From Anaerolineae bacterium (GTDB lineage: Bacteria > Chloroflexota > Anaerolineae > Anaerolineales > UBA4823), in the NCBI GenBank assembly GCA_003327455.1, contig QOQU01000002.1, forward strand, positions 419,963 through 483,962: 64,000 bases of DNA. Reading direction: 5' to 3'. Below, piece after piece: positions 28,446 to 35,835 of the stretch. Made by a program: the position numbers and the translations under genes. The notes below the pieces were generated by a model, which was not told the DNA's origin, did no database searches, and was given only the letters and a program-made list of their open reading frames with translations. Position 1 is the first letter of the stretch, and every line of letters begins with the position of its first letter.

Positions 28446-29127
28446 CTTGTAAAAATTCCTCTTGATACCATTGGCGGACAAGGGCAGCCTGCTGACGCTG
28501 ATCTGGGTCAGGGATCAAGTCGAGCGGGCGGCTGAGCTCAATGCGGGTCAAATGGGTGCGAATGGCTAACTTTGCCCTGGCAAGGTCAGCATTCTCGTCA
28601 GCCAATCGCTGACGCTTTTGCCAGAGTTCCCAACATTGGTTAACCTTGACGAGACCGCTGGTACAAAGCTGATAAATGTCTCGAAAGTCACGAGGAGCGC
28701 CTCTTTCCACCAGAGCAACCATTTTACTGGCAACCAAATCGGGGAGCGAATCAACTTGAGCCCCTGACGGCCACGGTGCCAGGAGGGGCTCAGCTAACCG
28801 GGCAGAGCGTTTTGCAATTTGAAAGCTGAAAGCTACTTTTCCTTCCAGCACCAATTCAATACTGACCACATCGCCCCACTCCCGCAGGCGCGTCTCTCCA
28901 AAAGCTTTCAGGGCTTGTTCAAGGGCGTGGATTACTTCCTGGCGTTGCTCTTTGGTAACTGGCTCAATCCACCAGGCATCGATGTCGTGAGTAGGACGGT
29001 ACTCCAAAAAATAAGATAAACCAAACGCCCCTCCTATTGAGATATATCTTCCTAAGCCGCGCTGGGTAAGGGTTTCAAGACAGGCTTTTGCATAAGGAGA
29101 AATCCGGGTTGGTGTCTTTGGGAGCAT
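28432..29127 (-). CDS. AbiEii/AbiGii-type nucleotidyltransferase
   Basis: 231 aa. MNT-like fold: SIGGAFGLSYFLEYRPTHDID gives the GG...hDhD nucleotidyltransferase signature, and LPDLVASKMVALVERGAPRDFRDIYQL matches the conserved K-ALxxRxxxRDxxDxxxL of AbiEii toxins, which transfer nucleotides to tRNA or other targets. ATG 29127 was chosen because a TATAAT lies 10 bases upstream; the frame is open to 29187. No AbiEi antitoxin is next to it; an unknown 100-aa gene follows and overlaps by 14 bases. Confidence 0.82.
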   Translation of the reverse strand: MLPKTPTRISPYAKACLETLTQRGLGRYISIGGAFGLSYFLEYRPTHDIDAWWIEPVTKEQRQEVIHALEQALKAFGETRLREWGDVVSIELVLEGKVAFSFQIAKRSARLAEPLLAPWPSGAQVDSLPDLVASKMVALVERGAPRDFRDIYQLCTSGLVKVNQCWELWQKRQRLADENADLARAKLAIRTHLTRIELSRPLDLIPDPDQRQQAALVRQWYQEEFLQDDSD

Positions 29128-29659
29128 CCTGAATCGTATTATACATACTTTCATGTCTCTGGGTATAAAACAAACCCGGTGCATCATTGAAATTGCAACG
29201 GTTCAATTCACAGCCGTCAAGAACTCTCCACTCGTGTTTTAAGATCCTACCCATATGCTTGCCGGATGAAAATTTTATGGGTTCTTTCTGCCAGGAAGGT
29301 GAGTATGCAAAAATACAGTCAAAACTACTGACTTTCTTCATTGTTTTCTGTGAATCCTGGCTTATAATTAAATTTAGGGACGGTAAACGCGAATTGAGAC
29401 AAACCTTAATATTTAGCGGTAGGCTTGTCTCACCAACGATTCACACCCACGAATGCAGCCTCAACGAGATAGTGGTTCTTAGCGGTGTTTAGACAGTAAC
29501 GGTGGTTGTTTACTGGGAATTGCTCACGCAGATGAGAACCACGGATTCGGATTCCATGCTCAAGAGTTTTGCAAAGCAAAGGGGAATTTTTGCGGCTGTG
29601 GCGCGCGCCTGGCTGAAAAAATTATCCTGTCTGTGTTTATTTGCACCTTAACAAGCGAC
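29128..29659 (+). other. Gene-free interval with an orphan promoter-like sequence
   Basis: No frame here has protein-like composition or a ribosome site. On the plus strand, TTGTTT (29341-29346), 16 bases and TATAAT (29363-29368) resemble a sigma-70 promoter that would fire toward 29400-29660, where nothing is annotated on that strand. On the minus strand, TATAAT at 29138-29143 serves the AbiEii-like gene. No terminator was seen for a putative small RNA. Confidence 0.3.
29138..29143 (-). promoter_or_regulatory. -10 box before AbiEii-like gene
   Basis: TATAAT on the minus strand, 10 bases before the ATG at 29127. There is no SD sequence between. Confidence 0.45.
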
Positions 29660-30280
29660 TCAGGACTTGCCGGTCGGATTACGCTTCTCTTGTAAAGCTC
29701 GCTCTGCCCGTAGCGCATATTCTGAAAGGGGCATGGCTTCAATAGCCTTATTCAACTCCACGGTCGCCAGGGCATCCTTTTGAAGCTTGCGATATGCAAT
29801 CCCCAGATTGTAATGCAGGGCAGCTTCATGCTTTGCTCCCAGATATTCTGCCCCAACCCCTTTTAGCAACTCTTCCAACATGGCAACGGCCTCATTCAAG
29901 CGCTCTTGTTGGATCAGCGCAACGGCCTGGTTGATCTTCAAGATGCCCGCGGCGTTGCGATCCGGGAGCGATCGTTGAGCTAGATTAAAAACCAGGTCTG
30001 CCCATTGAAATTGACCTCTTCGGGCGAAAAACGTGCCCACTTCGGTGAGCAAACGCGATCGCATGGTGACCACATACAACAGGAATAAATTGAGCGCAGG
30101 GTGGAGGGTGAAACGTGTCGTCAACATCACACCCGCAAGGATGGCGGTAAGGGCAAGCGCTTCAAGAGCAAATTGTGCAGAAAGTCTCTCGCGGCGTAAT
30201 TTTGCCAGCAAACCAAGGAAGACAATATAGCTAAAACAGACGGTCAAGAGAGGGATTAACGGATGAACTGGTGTGGACAT
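29660..30280 (-). CDS. Membrane protein with TPR repeats
   Basis: 206 aa. Three hydrophobic segments (about residues 8-25, 40-58, 64-78) precede a soluble C-terminal part with two or three TPR-like helical pairs (ALHYNLGIAYRKLQ and AVALIQQERLNEAVAMLEEL). Likely a scaffold at the cytoplasmic membrane. No catalytic motif. ATG 30280 or 30283; a TATACT box ends 8 or 5 bases upstream, with an AAGGA overlapping that spacer. Confidence 0.75.
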   Translation of the reverse strand: MSTPVHPLIPLLTVCFSYIVFLGLLAKLRRERLSAQFALEALALTAILAGVMLTTRFTLHPALNLFLLYVVTMRSRLLTEVGTFFARRGQFQWADLVFNLAQRSLPDRNAAGILKINQAVALIQQERLNEAVAMLEELLKGVGAEYLGAKHEAALHYNLGIAYRKLQKDALATVELNKAIEAMPLSEYALRAERALQEKRNPTGKS

Positions 30281-30325
30281 CATTCCTTAGTATACATGAT
30301 TTTTTCTGGGCTTTGACTTGCATTG

Positions 30326-30353
30326 GATGAGGAGGTGAAAATGAATAGATGAG
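30326..30353 (+). promoter_or_regulatory. Three-codon leader ORF with strong SD upstream of cstA
   Basis: A near-perfect ribosome site, GAGGAGGTG, is followed by ATG AAT AGA TGA: start, Asn, Arg, stop. It is about 70 bases before cstA and precedes an inverted repeat, so it could be a regulatory minigene. The SD strength exceeds that of most genes here. A chance occurrence cannot be excluded. Confidence 0.3.
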
Positions 30354-30382
30354 TTAATGAAGTCACTCATCACATCCTATTC
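30343..30382 (+). repeat. Inverted repeat upstream of cstA
   Basis: GATGAGT (30348-30354) and ACTCATC (30365-30371) form a 7-bp inverted repeat with a 10-base centre; outer GAATAG and CTATTC arms also match but are spaced unevenly. It could be an operator or an RNA hairpin in the cstA leader. Confidence 0.35.
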
Positions 30383-30411
30383 GTTAATAATTTTATCGAA
30401 AGGAGAAGTCT

Positions 30412-32175
30412 ATGAATGCGATTGTTATCATCCTGCTTGCCATTGCAGCAACCATCATCGGATACGGCGTTTACGCTAAATCGATTGACAGGAACATCTT
30501 AAAACCCGATGAAAAACGTGCTACTCCGGCAAAGATGTTTATGGACGGAGTTGATTTCACACCTGCCAATCGCAACGTCCTCTTCGGCTACCAATTCAAA
30601 TCCATAGCCGCTTTAGGACCGATTCTCGGACCCATCATTGCAGTCCAATGGGGATGGTTGCCGGCTCTGTTGTGGATCATCCTTGGCACCTTCTTCATTG
30701 GGTGGGTGCAAGATTACAGCTCCATTATGTTAGGCGTCAGAGAAGAAGGGCAGTCGTTCGGGGCGCTGAGTTATCGGTTGATTTCTCCTCGGGCGCGCGG
30801 TTTATTGATTGCCTTCATCTACTTTTACCTCCTGCTGATCATGGGTGCATTTGGCATTCAGGTTGGTTTCAATCTCCTCACCAACCCGGCCGTTCCTCTG
30901 GGAGTGATTATTGTGGTCTTGGTAGGCATCCTCGCTGGTCAGATGACCTATAAATGGAAGCAAGATATTATTCTGACCAGCATTGTCACCGTTATCCTGG
31001 CTTTTCTGGGCATCTGGATCGGCACGCTGGCGCCCGTAAAGGACTTTTTCTCCGCCCTCTACGGAACAGCCGGAGGCGCCACCAGCCCGACACTCTTCCT
31101 GGCAGTCACACAAGCGCGTTTCATCGGCACCCTTCTGGTTTTGGTCATTTGCTACTTTGGCGCCGTCCTGCCCATCTGGCGTTGGGCGCAACCAATTAAC
31201 TATGTTGCTTTCTGGATCGTCTTCGCCGGTGTGATAGGCGGCGTTTTGGGATTGCTGATCTGGAGGCCAGGCACGGGCGATTTTCCAGCCTTTACCACTT
31301 TCACCGTCACAGGGCTGGGTCCACTCTGGCCGATCCTTTTTGTCACCATTGCCTGTGGGGCAATCTCCGGTTGGCATAGTCTGGTTTCTTCATCGGGAAC
31401 TGCCCGTCAGCTTGAGAAAGAGACCGACGCCCTTTATGTCGGTGGCGGAGCGATGTTCCTCGAAATGTTTTTCGCCACCATCGCTTTCCTGACCGCAACC
31501 GTTGCCTTTGGCAGCTTCCAGGGATACGTCGATGCCGGAGGCGGGGCAAAGGCTGCAGCCGTTTTCTCAAAAGGTCTATCTAATTTTATGAATCAGTGGG
31601 GCTTAGACCGCATGTTAGGGGAGGGCTTCGGTATGGCTTATGGCTCCGTTTTCCTGACCCTGATGGCTCTGACGATTATGTATCTCGTTGTGCGTTTCAT
31701 GCGGGTTGCCTCTGCCGAAGCTTTGGGCGATCGCTTCCCGGCGTTGAAAAACGTGCATGTTGGCACCATCATCGCCTTGCTCTTAACCCTGATTCTGATC
31801 TGGATTGTGCCCTTCTTGCAAATCTGGGTTGTCTTTGGAGCAGCAAATCAACTCATGGCTTCCCTGGCTCTGCTTCTGATCACTTTATGGCTTGTCTCCA
31901 AGGGTAAAAATTACCAGTGGACTTTGTGGCCGTTCCTCTTCATGTTCGTTACAACCATTGGCGCTTTGATCTACAAGGCATATGAGTCCTTTTTCATAAA
32001 TCTGCCCAAAGCTGCAGCGCTCGCTGAAGCCCAAAAAGCCCAAGTGTGGCAGGTGGTAACTGCCCAGGTGATCATCGGTTTGATTGCGTTGACATTGGTC
32101 GTGGCTGCTTTCATCCTTGCTTACGATGCTCTCCAGGCATTTCGACGCTACCGGGCCGAGTTAGCCAAAGCTTAG
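30412..32175 (+). CDS. CstA-family carbon starvation protein (peptide/pyruvate transporter)
   Basis: 587 aa, about 14-16 hydrophobic segments. The family signature is clear: NRNVLFGYQFKSIAALGPILGP, WVQDYSSIMLGVREEGQS and CGAISGWHSLVSSSGTARQL. CstA and BtsT proteins take up pyruvate or peptides under nutrient limitation. Shorter than E. coli CstA (701 aa). SD AAAGGAG 7 bases upstream. It heads a run of five same-strand genes with two small paralogues and two ArsA-like ATPases; no YbdD/YjiX-type small partner is present, and the twin small proteins may take that place. Confidence 0.92.
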   Translation: MNAIVIILLAIAATIIGYGVYAKSIDRNILKPDEKRATPAKMFMDGVDFTPANRNVLFGYQFKSIAALGPILGPIIAVQWGWLPALLWIILGTFFIGWVQDYSSIMLGVREEGQSFGALSYRLISPRARGLLIAFIYFYLLLIMGAFGIQVGFNLLTNPAVPLGVIIVVLVGILAGQMTYKWKQDIILTSIVTVILAFLGIWIGTLAPVKDFFSALYGTAGGATSPTLFLAVTQARFIGTLLVLVICYFGAVLPIWRWAQPINYVAFWIVFAGVIGGVLGLLIWRPGTGDFPAFTTFTVTGLGPLWPILFVTIACGAISGWHSLVSSSGTARQLEKETDALYVGGGAMFLEMFFATIAFLTATVAFGSFQGYVDAGGGAKAAAVFSKGLSNFMNQWGLDRMLGEGFGMAYGSVFLTLMALTIMYLVVRFMRVASAEALGDRFPALKNVHVGTIIALLLTLILIWIVPFLQIWVVFGAANQLMASLALLLITLWLVSKGKNYQWTLWPFLFMFVTTIGALIYKAYESFFINLPKAAALAEAQKAQVWQVVTAQVIIGLIALTLVVAAFILAYDALQAFRRYRAELAKA

Positions 32176-32189
32176 GTAAGAGACCTCTG

Positions 32190-32217
32190 GGGGGAGCGGT
32201 GACTTTATCGCTCCCCC
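32190..32217 (+). terminator. GC-rich hairpin after cstA
   Basis: A 9-bp perfect stem (GGGGGAGCG / CGCTCCCCC) with a 10-base loop begins 15 bases after the cstA stop. No T-run follows, so it is more likely a 3'-end stabiliser or attenuator between cstA and the downstream genes than a strong terminator. Confidence 0.5.
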
Positions 32218-32244
32218 GACTGCCCCCTTTACACAGGAGTCGAC

Positions 32245-32568
32245 TTGCATGCCTTGAACCAGCAAACCGTTCCTCACCGTCTTTCCGGTTCCCCCTGGGC
32301 GATCCTGCGCCGCCTGCTGAGCGCCCTTGGCGATATCCTGTACGGGGCAACCATCTATGAAATGGTGCACGATCTTGAGAAAGAACGTGCCAGCCGTGAA
32401 AATCTGTTCGTCTTAATCGTTTTTGGCGATTTGTTTGGGATTCCCATTCTACCCCCCTATTACACCCTGCGGTTAATTCCGTACTTCCTGCCCAGAATGC
32501 CTGCTTTACAGCGAAGCATCCTGAGAGAACGTGACTTGACCGATCTATGCGATCAAGACTTTACCTGA
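32245..32568 (+). CDS. Small protein A, paralogue pair next to cstA
   Basis: 107 aa. Shares with the next gene the core LF-L-I---GD--GIPILPPYY--RL-PY and the C-terminal motif LRERDLTD. The pattern (a LF-L---GIP-PxxYYTLxLxP segment) recalls short proteins found beside cstA or ArsA-like genes in actinobacteria (cory-CC-star type), but the terminal Cys-Cys of that group is absent; this link is from memory and tentative. The segment VLIVFGDLFGIPILPPYY is hydrophobic enough for membrane contact. Start is TTG 32245 with AGGAG upstream; the ATG at 32249 is out of frame. Confidence 0.7.
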   Translation: MHALNQQTVPHRLSGSPWAILRRLLSALGDILYGATIYEMVHDLEKERASRENLFVLIVFGDLFGIPILPPYYTLRLIPYFLPRMPALQRSILRERDLTDLCDQDFT

Positions 32569-32594
32569 AATCTGGCAATTATAAGGAGATTGCA

Positions 32595-32864
32595 ATGACT
32601 GAAGAAGAAGCAAAACGAAGCTGGTTAGACACGGTGAAAAGCGTCCTTTATGGAATGGCTGGTCACGACATGGCTCGCTATGCTTTGAAAACGCGCGGCA
32701 GCATGGAACACCTGTTTATCCTGATTACCATGGGAGATTTACTGGGCATTCCAATTTTGCCTCCCTACTATAGCCTGCGTCTGTTGCCCTATGTCGTCCC
32801 TCAAATCAGCACCTGGAAGCGGCGGATGTTGCGTGAGCGCGACCTGACCGATGCTCTGGCATAG
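32595..32864 (+). CDS. Small protein B, paralogue pair next to cstA
   Basis: 89 aa. Aligns along most of its length with the preceding small protein (GDLLGIPILPPYYSLRLLPYVVP, then RERDLTD, versus GDLFGIPILPPYYTLRL). AAGGAG ribosome site 7 bases before the ATG. Located 26 bases after small protein A and 9 bases before the first ArsA-like ATPase. Tandem duplication followed by divergence is the simplest explanation; the two might pair with the two ATPases one to one. Confidence 0.78.
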   Translation: MTEEEAKRSWLDTVKSVLYGMAGHDMARYALKTRGSMEHLFILITMGDLLGIPILPPYYSLRLLPYVVPQISTWKRRMLRERDLTDALA

Positions 32865-32873
32865 GAGTTGAAC

Positions 32874-33854
32874 ATGTCTCTGAGAGAAGTATTCGAGAAA
32901 AACCCCGAGCGACGTTATATCATGTTTGGAGGCAAAGGAGGGCTGGGTAAAACCACCTTTAGCGCTGCCACAGCTTACTGGCTTGCCAGGCAGGGATATA
33001 AGGTGTTAGTCTTTTCGGTTGATCCACAAGCAAGCCTGTCCGATATCTTTAAGCAAGATATCTTCGGCAAAGGGGCTGTCGAGATCATGCCCAACCTGTT
33101 TGCCCAGGAGATCGATGCAGATCGCCGCGTCAAGGAATATCAAGAAGAAATTCGGCAAAAAATCCGCGACATGTATGGGCTGGAGCAAATCCCGGATGAA
33201 ATTGAGAACTATATCCAGGCTGCAGCAGCCGAACCAGCCATGGAAGAGAGCGCCATCTTTGACGCCGTGGTCGATATTGTGGTTGGAGGAGATTACGATT
33301 ACTACATTTACGACCTTGTCCCGCTGGGACATGCCTTATATTATCTGAGCATGGCGTCCGTGTATGATCAATGGATTGATAAGATCACAGCGCTGCGCCA
33401 GGAAATGGCTGAATACGACAAAGTGGCTGCGGTGATGCGCCGCGAAAAGGAAACCGAAGAAGATAAAATTCTCAAAGAACTCCAATATATCAAGCAGCGG
33501 ATCAACACGTCGTCAGGTATCCTGACCGATCGTCAAAAAACCGCCTTCTTCTTTGTCATCATCCCCGAAGAGATGATCATCCTGGACACCCAGAAAGCAG
33601 CCGGGTTGTTCGCCAGATTCAACGTTCCGATCGCCGGGTATATCGTAAATCGCGTGATTCCAGAAGAACTTGCCCACCAGAATATCCCCGAATACCTGAG
33701 AAATCGCCTGGAAATGCAAAGAACATACCTGCAAAAAATCGAGCAGATGTTTGGAAACCAGACCCTGGCGCGCATTCCGGAATTCGAGCGCGACATCACC
33801 GGGTTACCCATGATCGAACGGATGGCAGAAGCAATGTTCGGGAGGCTCTCATGA
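32874..33854 (+). CDS. ArsA/Get3-like ATPase 1 (switch I intact, switch II altered)
   Basis: 326 aa. Deviant Walker A GGKGGLGKTT (residues 19-28) with the signature Lys21. Switch I reads SVDPQASL and keeps the catalytic Asp (Asp50; Get3 Asp57). The switch II motif, normally DTAPTGH, reads DLVPLGH. No CxxC zinc pair and no Cys ligands of arsenite-pump ArsA, so an arsenite or classical tail-anchor role is unlikely. ATG 32874 has AGGAG upstream. Its stop overlaps the next ATPase start (ATGA), implying equimolar synthesis. Confidence 0.88.
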   Translation: MSLREVFEKNPERRYIMFGGKGGLGKTTFSAATAYWLARQGYKVLVFSVDPQASLSDIFKQDIFGKGAVEIMPNLFAQEIDADRRVKEYQEEIRQKIRDMYGLEQIPDEIENYIQAAAAEPAMEESAIFDAVVDIVVGGDYDYYIYDLVPLGHALYYLSMASVYDQWIDKITALRQEMAEYDKVAAVMRREKETEEDKILKELQYIKQRINTSSGILTDRQKTAFFFVIIPEEMIILDTQKAAGLFARFNVPIAGYIVNRVIPEELAHQNIPEYLRNRLEMQRTYLQKIEQMFGNQTLARIPEFERDITGLPMIERMAEAMFGRLS

Positions 33855-34834
33855 TCGAAAAATCCATGTTGCAGTTCATGCAGGAAAAACCGTCCCTGAA
33901 GTATCTCTTTTTTGGAGGTAAAGGGGGGGTTGGAAAAACCACGCTGGCGGGGGCAGCCGCCATCTGGTCAGCCCAGCAGGGTCGAAATACCCTGCTTGCT
34001 TCAACCAACCCAGTCCATTCTCTATCGGGACTATTAAGTCAGGATGTATTTGGAAAACCGACGCCCGTTCAAGGAGTGCCGAATCTTCACGCGTATGAGA
34101 TCGACACCCGCGACACCATCGAAAAATCCAAACGCGAAATTCGCGAAAAAATCGAATGGTTCTTGAAGTTTGCCGAAATCAAGACCAAAGCGGACGAGTT
34201 CGTGGAATCGGCAACCATGAATCCCGCCTTTGAAGAATCGGCAATGTTCGAGAACATGATCGACCTCATGTTTGAAGATAAATATGACCTGTACGTCTTC
34301 GACACTGCCCCCACTGCCAATGCGCGCCGCCTTTTGGGCATGTCCAGTGTTTATTCGATGTGGGTCAATAAAATGGTGCAAAGCCGCCAGGAGGCTATGA
34401 GCCTTCGGGAACTGCTTTCGTATAGTAAGAAAAAGCAAGAAAAAGATCCGCTCATGGAATATTTGCTCAATTTACGCGAGCGGATGGCGCGCGCCAAAAA
34501 GCTCTTGACCAATCAAGACCTGACCGCATTTTTCTTTGTTACCCTGCCTGAAGCCCTCCCCATCGCAGTCATCACCCGTTTTATCCACTGGTTCCATGAT
34601 TTTGGGATTCCCGTTGGCGGGGTCATTGTCAATATGGTCATTGACAAAAGCGCCATAGACGAGAATTCGCCAGAATTTGTAAAAAATCGTGTTGCCATGC
34701 AGGAAGAACATCTGCAGACCATTTGGAGGGAATTTGACGGCCAGGTGCGAGCTATCTTACCTCTTTTCGAAACCGAGGTGCGCGGCGTGCAGATGTTAAA
34801 GCGGATGGTTGCGCACCTATATTGTAGTACCTAA
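33851..34834 (+). CDS. ArsA/Get3-like ATPase 2 (switch I Asp replaced by Asn)
   Basis: 327 aa. Walker A GGKGGVGKTT (residues 22-31), signature Lys24. Switch I is STNPVHSL: Asn53 stands where Get3 has the catalytic Asp57, the position whose Asn mutant traps ATP. Switch II reads DTAPTAN, closer to the consensus than ATPase 1. A methionine-rich helical insert after switch II (SSVYSMWVNKMVQ) is also seen in ATPase 1. No CxxC. Overlaps ATPase 1 by 4 bases. The two share about the same layout end to end and probably form a heterodimer. Confidence 0.88.
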   Translation: MIEKSMLQFMQEKPSLKYLFFGGKGGVGKTTLAGAAAIWSAQQGRNTLLASTNPVHSLSGLLSQDVFGKPTPVQGVPNLHAYEIDTRDTIEKSKREIREKIEWFLKFAEIKTKADEFVESATMNPAFEESAMFENMIDLMFEDKYDLYVFDTAPTANARRLLGMSSVYSMWVNKMVQSRQEAMSLRELLSYSKKKQEKDPLMEYLLNLRERMARAKKLLTNQDLTAFFFVTLPEALPIAVITRFIHWFHDFGIPVGGVIVNMVIDKSAIDENSPEFVKNRVAMQEEHLQTIWREFDGQVRAILPLFETEVRGVQMLKRMVAHLYCST

Positions 34835-34862
34835 TGCCTTCAATGCATTTAACTCCCTTGAT

Positions 34863-34891
34863 TTGACAGATAACGGGAATCGTGTTAAACT
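34863..34891 (+). promoter_or_regulatory. Sigma-70 promoter of the recombinase-like gene
   Basis: TTGACA (34863-34868), a 17-base spacer and TAAACT (34886-34891) preceded by TG (extended -10). The ATG at 34930 has a TAGGAGGA ribosome site, so this gene has an ordinary leader. Confidence 0.7.
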
Positions 34892-34929
34892 TTATGATAA
34901 TGGCTATACGAAACCTTTAGGAGGATCTT

Positions 34930-35835
34930 ATGTCCAGCGATTCCCTCACCGCTCACCTGACTGCTCAATCCACTTTACCCCCTGCCATTCAGGGCTGGAA
35001 AATTTATCTGGCTGATCAGGGTAACTCGGTCCACACGGTCAAAGCCTTCACCCACGACCTTGAACTCCTGGCCTCCTTTCTCTCCCCCACCCGCACGCTC
35101 GGCAGTATCACCACGGCCGACCTCAATCATTTTCTCAACTGGTTGCAAAAAGGGCGCGGCGTTCCCTGCAGTCCGAAAACCTTATCCCGCCGCATCACCT
35201 CCCTGAAATCATTCTTTCGTTGGCTCCATCAATATGCGGTCTTAACCTCTAACCCGGCCGAAAAGCTCGTCCAACATACAGTGCTTAGTCCTTTACCGGT
35301 CGTCCTGACCTCTCAAGAAGTCGAACGCGTGATGGAAATCTGCCAGAAACACCGTCAGGCAAAGAAACCGGATGCGCGCTATTTCACCTTGTTTTATCTA
35401 CTCATATCTACGGGCATCAAGAAAACTGAATGTCTGGCGCTTAATATCAACCACCTTGAGCTTGATCAGCCTTCCACCCCCTATTTGTTCGTTCGCTATA
35501 CCAATCCTCAATATCGTTACAAGGAACGAAAGATTCCTGTACCTGAGGATTGGGTCGCAGGATTCGAAGAATATCGAAACCAGTACGAGATCAAAGACCG
35601 CCTTTTCCCCTGGTCACAGCGCCGGCTGGAATACCTGCTTGAAGACCTCTCCCAAGAAGCCGGTTTGGAGAAACATATTTCCTTTGACATGTGTCGCTGG
35701 ACGTGTGCTCTGCTCGACCTTCAAAGTGGGATGGAGAAAAACGCCATTCGACAAAAATTAGGCCTCTCCAAAGTCCAATGGCGGGAAATCGGGATGAAAC
35801 TCGATCAACTGGCTGCGTCAATTCTCTCTGATTAA
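34930..35835 (+). CDS. Tyrosine recombinase-like protein lacking catalytic residues
   Basis: 301 aa, XerC/XerD length. The N-terminal SAM-like core-binding domain (residues 15-110, WKIYLADQGNSVHTVKAF and LSRRITSLKSFFRWL) and the catalytic-domain fold are recognisable. Active-site changes: Arg I is Lys (STGIKKTECLAL instead of TGLRxxE), the HxxR box is DMCR, the second His is Leu (LGLSKVQ for LGHSSI), and no Tyr follows at the nucleophile position (IGMKLDQL). The frame is intact with good promoter and SD, so it is probably a DNA-binding paralogue, not a pseudogene. Overlaps the tilS stop by 18 bases. Confidence 0.82.
   Translation: MSSDSLTAHLTAQSTLPPAIQGWKIYLADQGNSVHTVKAFTHDLELLASFLSPTRTLGSITTADLNHFLNWLQKGRGVPCSPKTLSRRITSLKSFFRWLHQYAVLTSNPAEKLVQHTVLSPLPVVLTSQEVERVMEICQKHRQAKKPDARYFTLFYLLISTGIKKTECLALNINHLELDQPSTPYLFVRYTNPQYRYKERKIPVPEDWVAGFEEYRNQYEIKDRLFPWSQRRLEYLLEDLSQEAGLEKHISFDMCRWTCALLDLQSGMEKNAIRQKLGLSKVQWREIGMKLDQLAASILSD

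Noticed and set aside
29075-29341. Minus-strand frame of 88 codons spanning the start of the AbiEii-like gene
   Set aside because: No SD, composition not protein-like and it overlaps the promoter and N-terminus of the better supported gene.
30802-31377. Long reading frame of 191 codons antisense to cstA
   Set aside because: Lies wholly within the clearly coding cstA gene, has an unnatural composition and no SD; it is a shadow frame.
34580-34590. Single TTATCCAC sequence as a DnaA box near an origin
   Set aside because: No cluster of boxes, no AT-rich unwinding region and no dnaA nearby; a chance match in a coding sequence.
34930-35835. Tyrosine recombinase as evidence of an integrated mobile element
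   Set aside because: Catalytic residues are missing, no att-type flanking repeats or tRNA are seen, and neighbouring genes are housekeeping.
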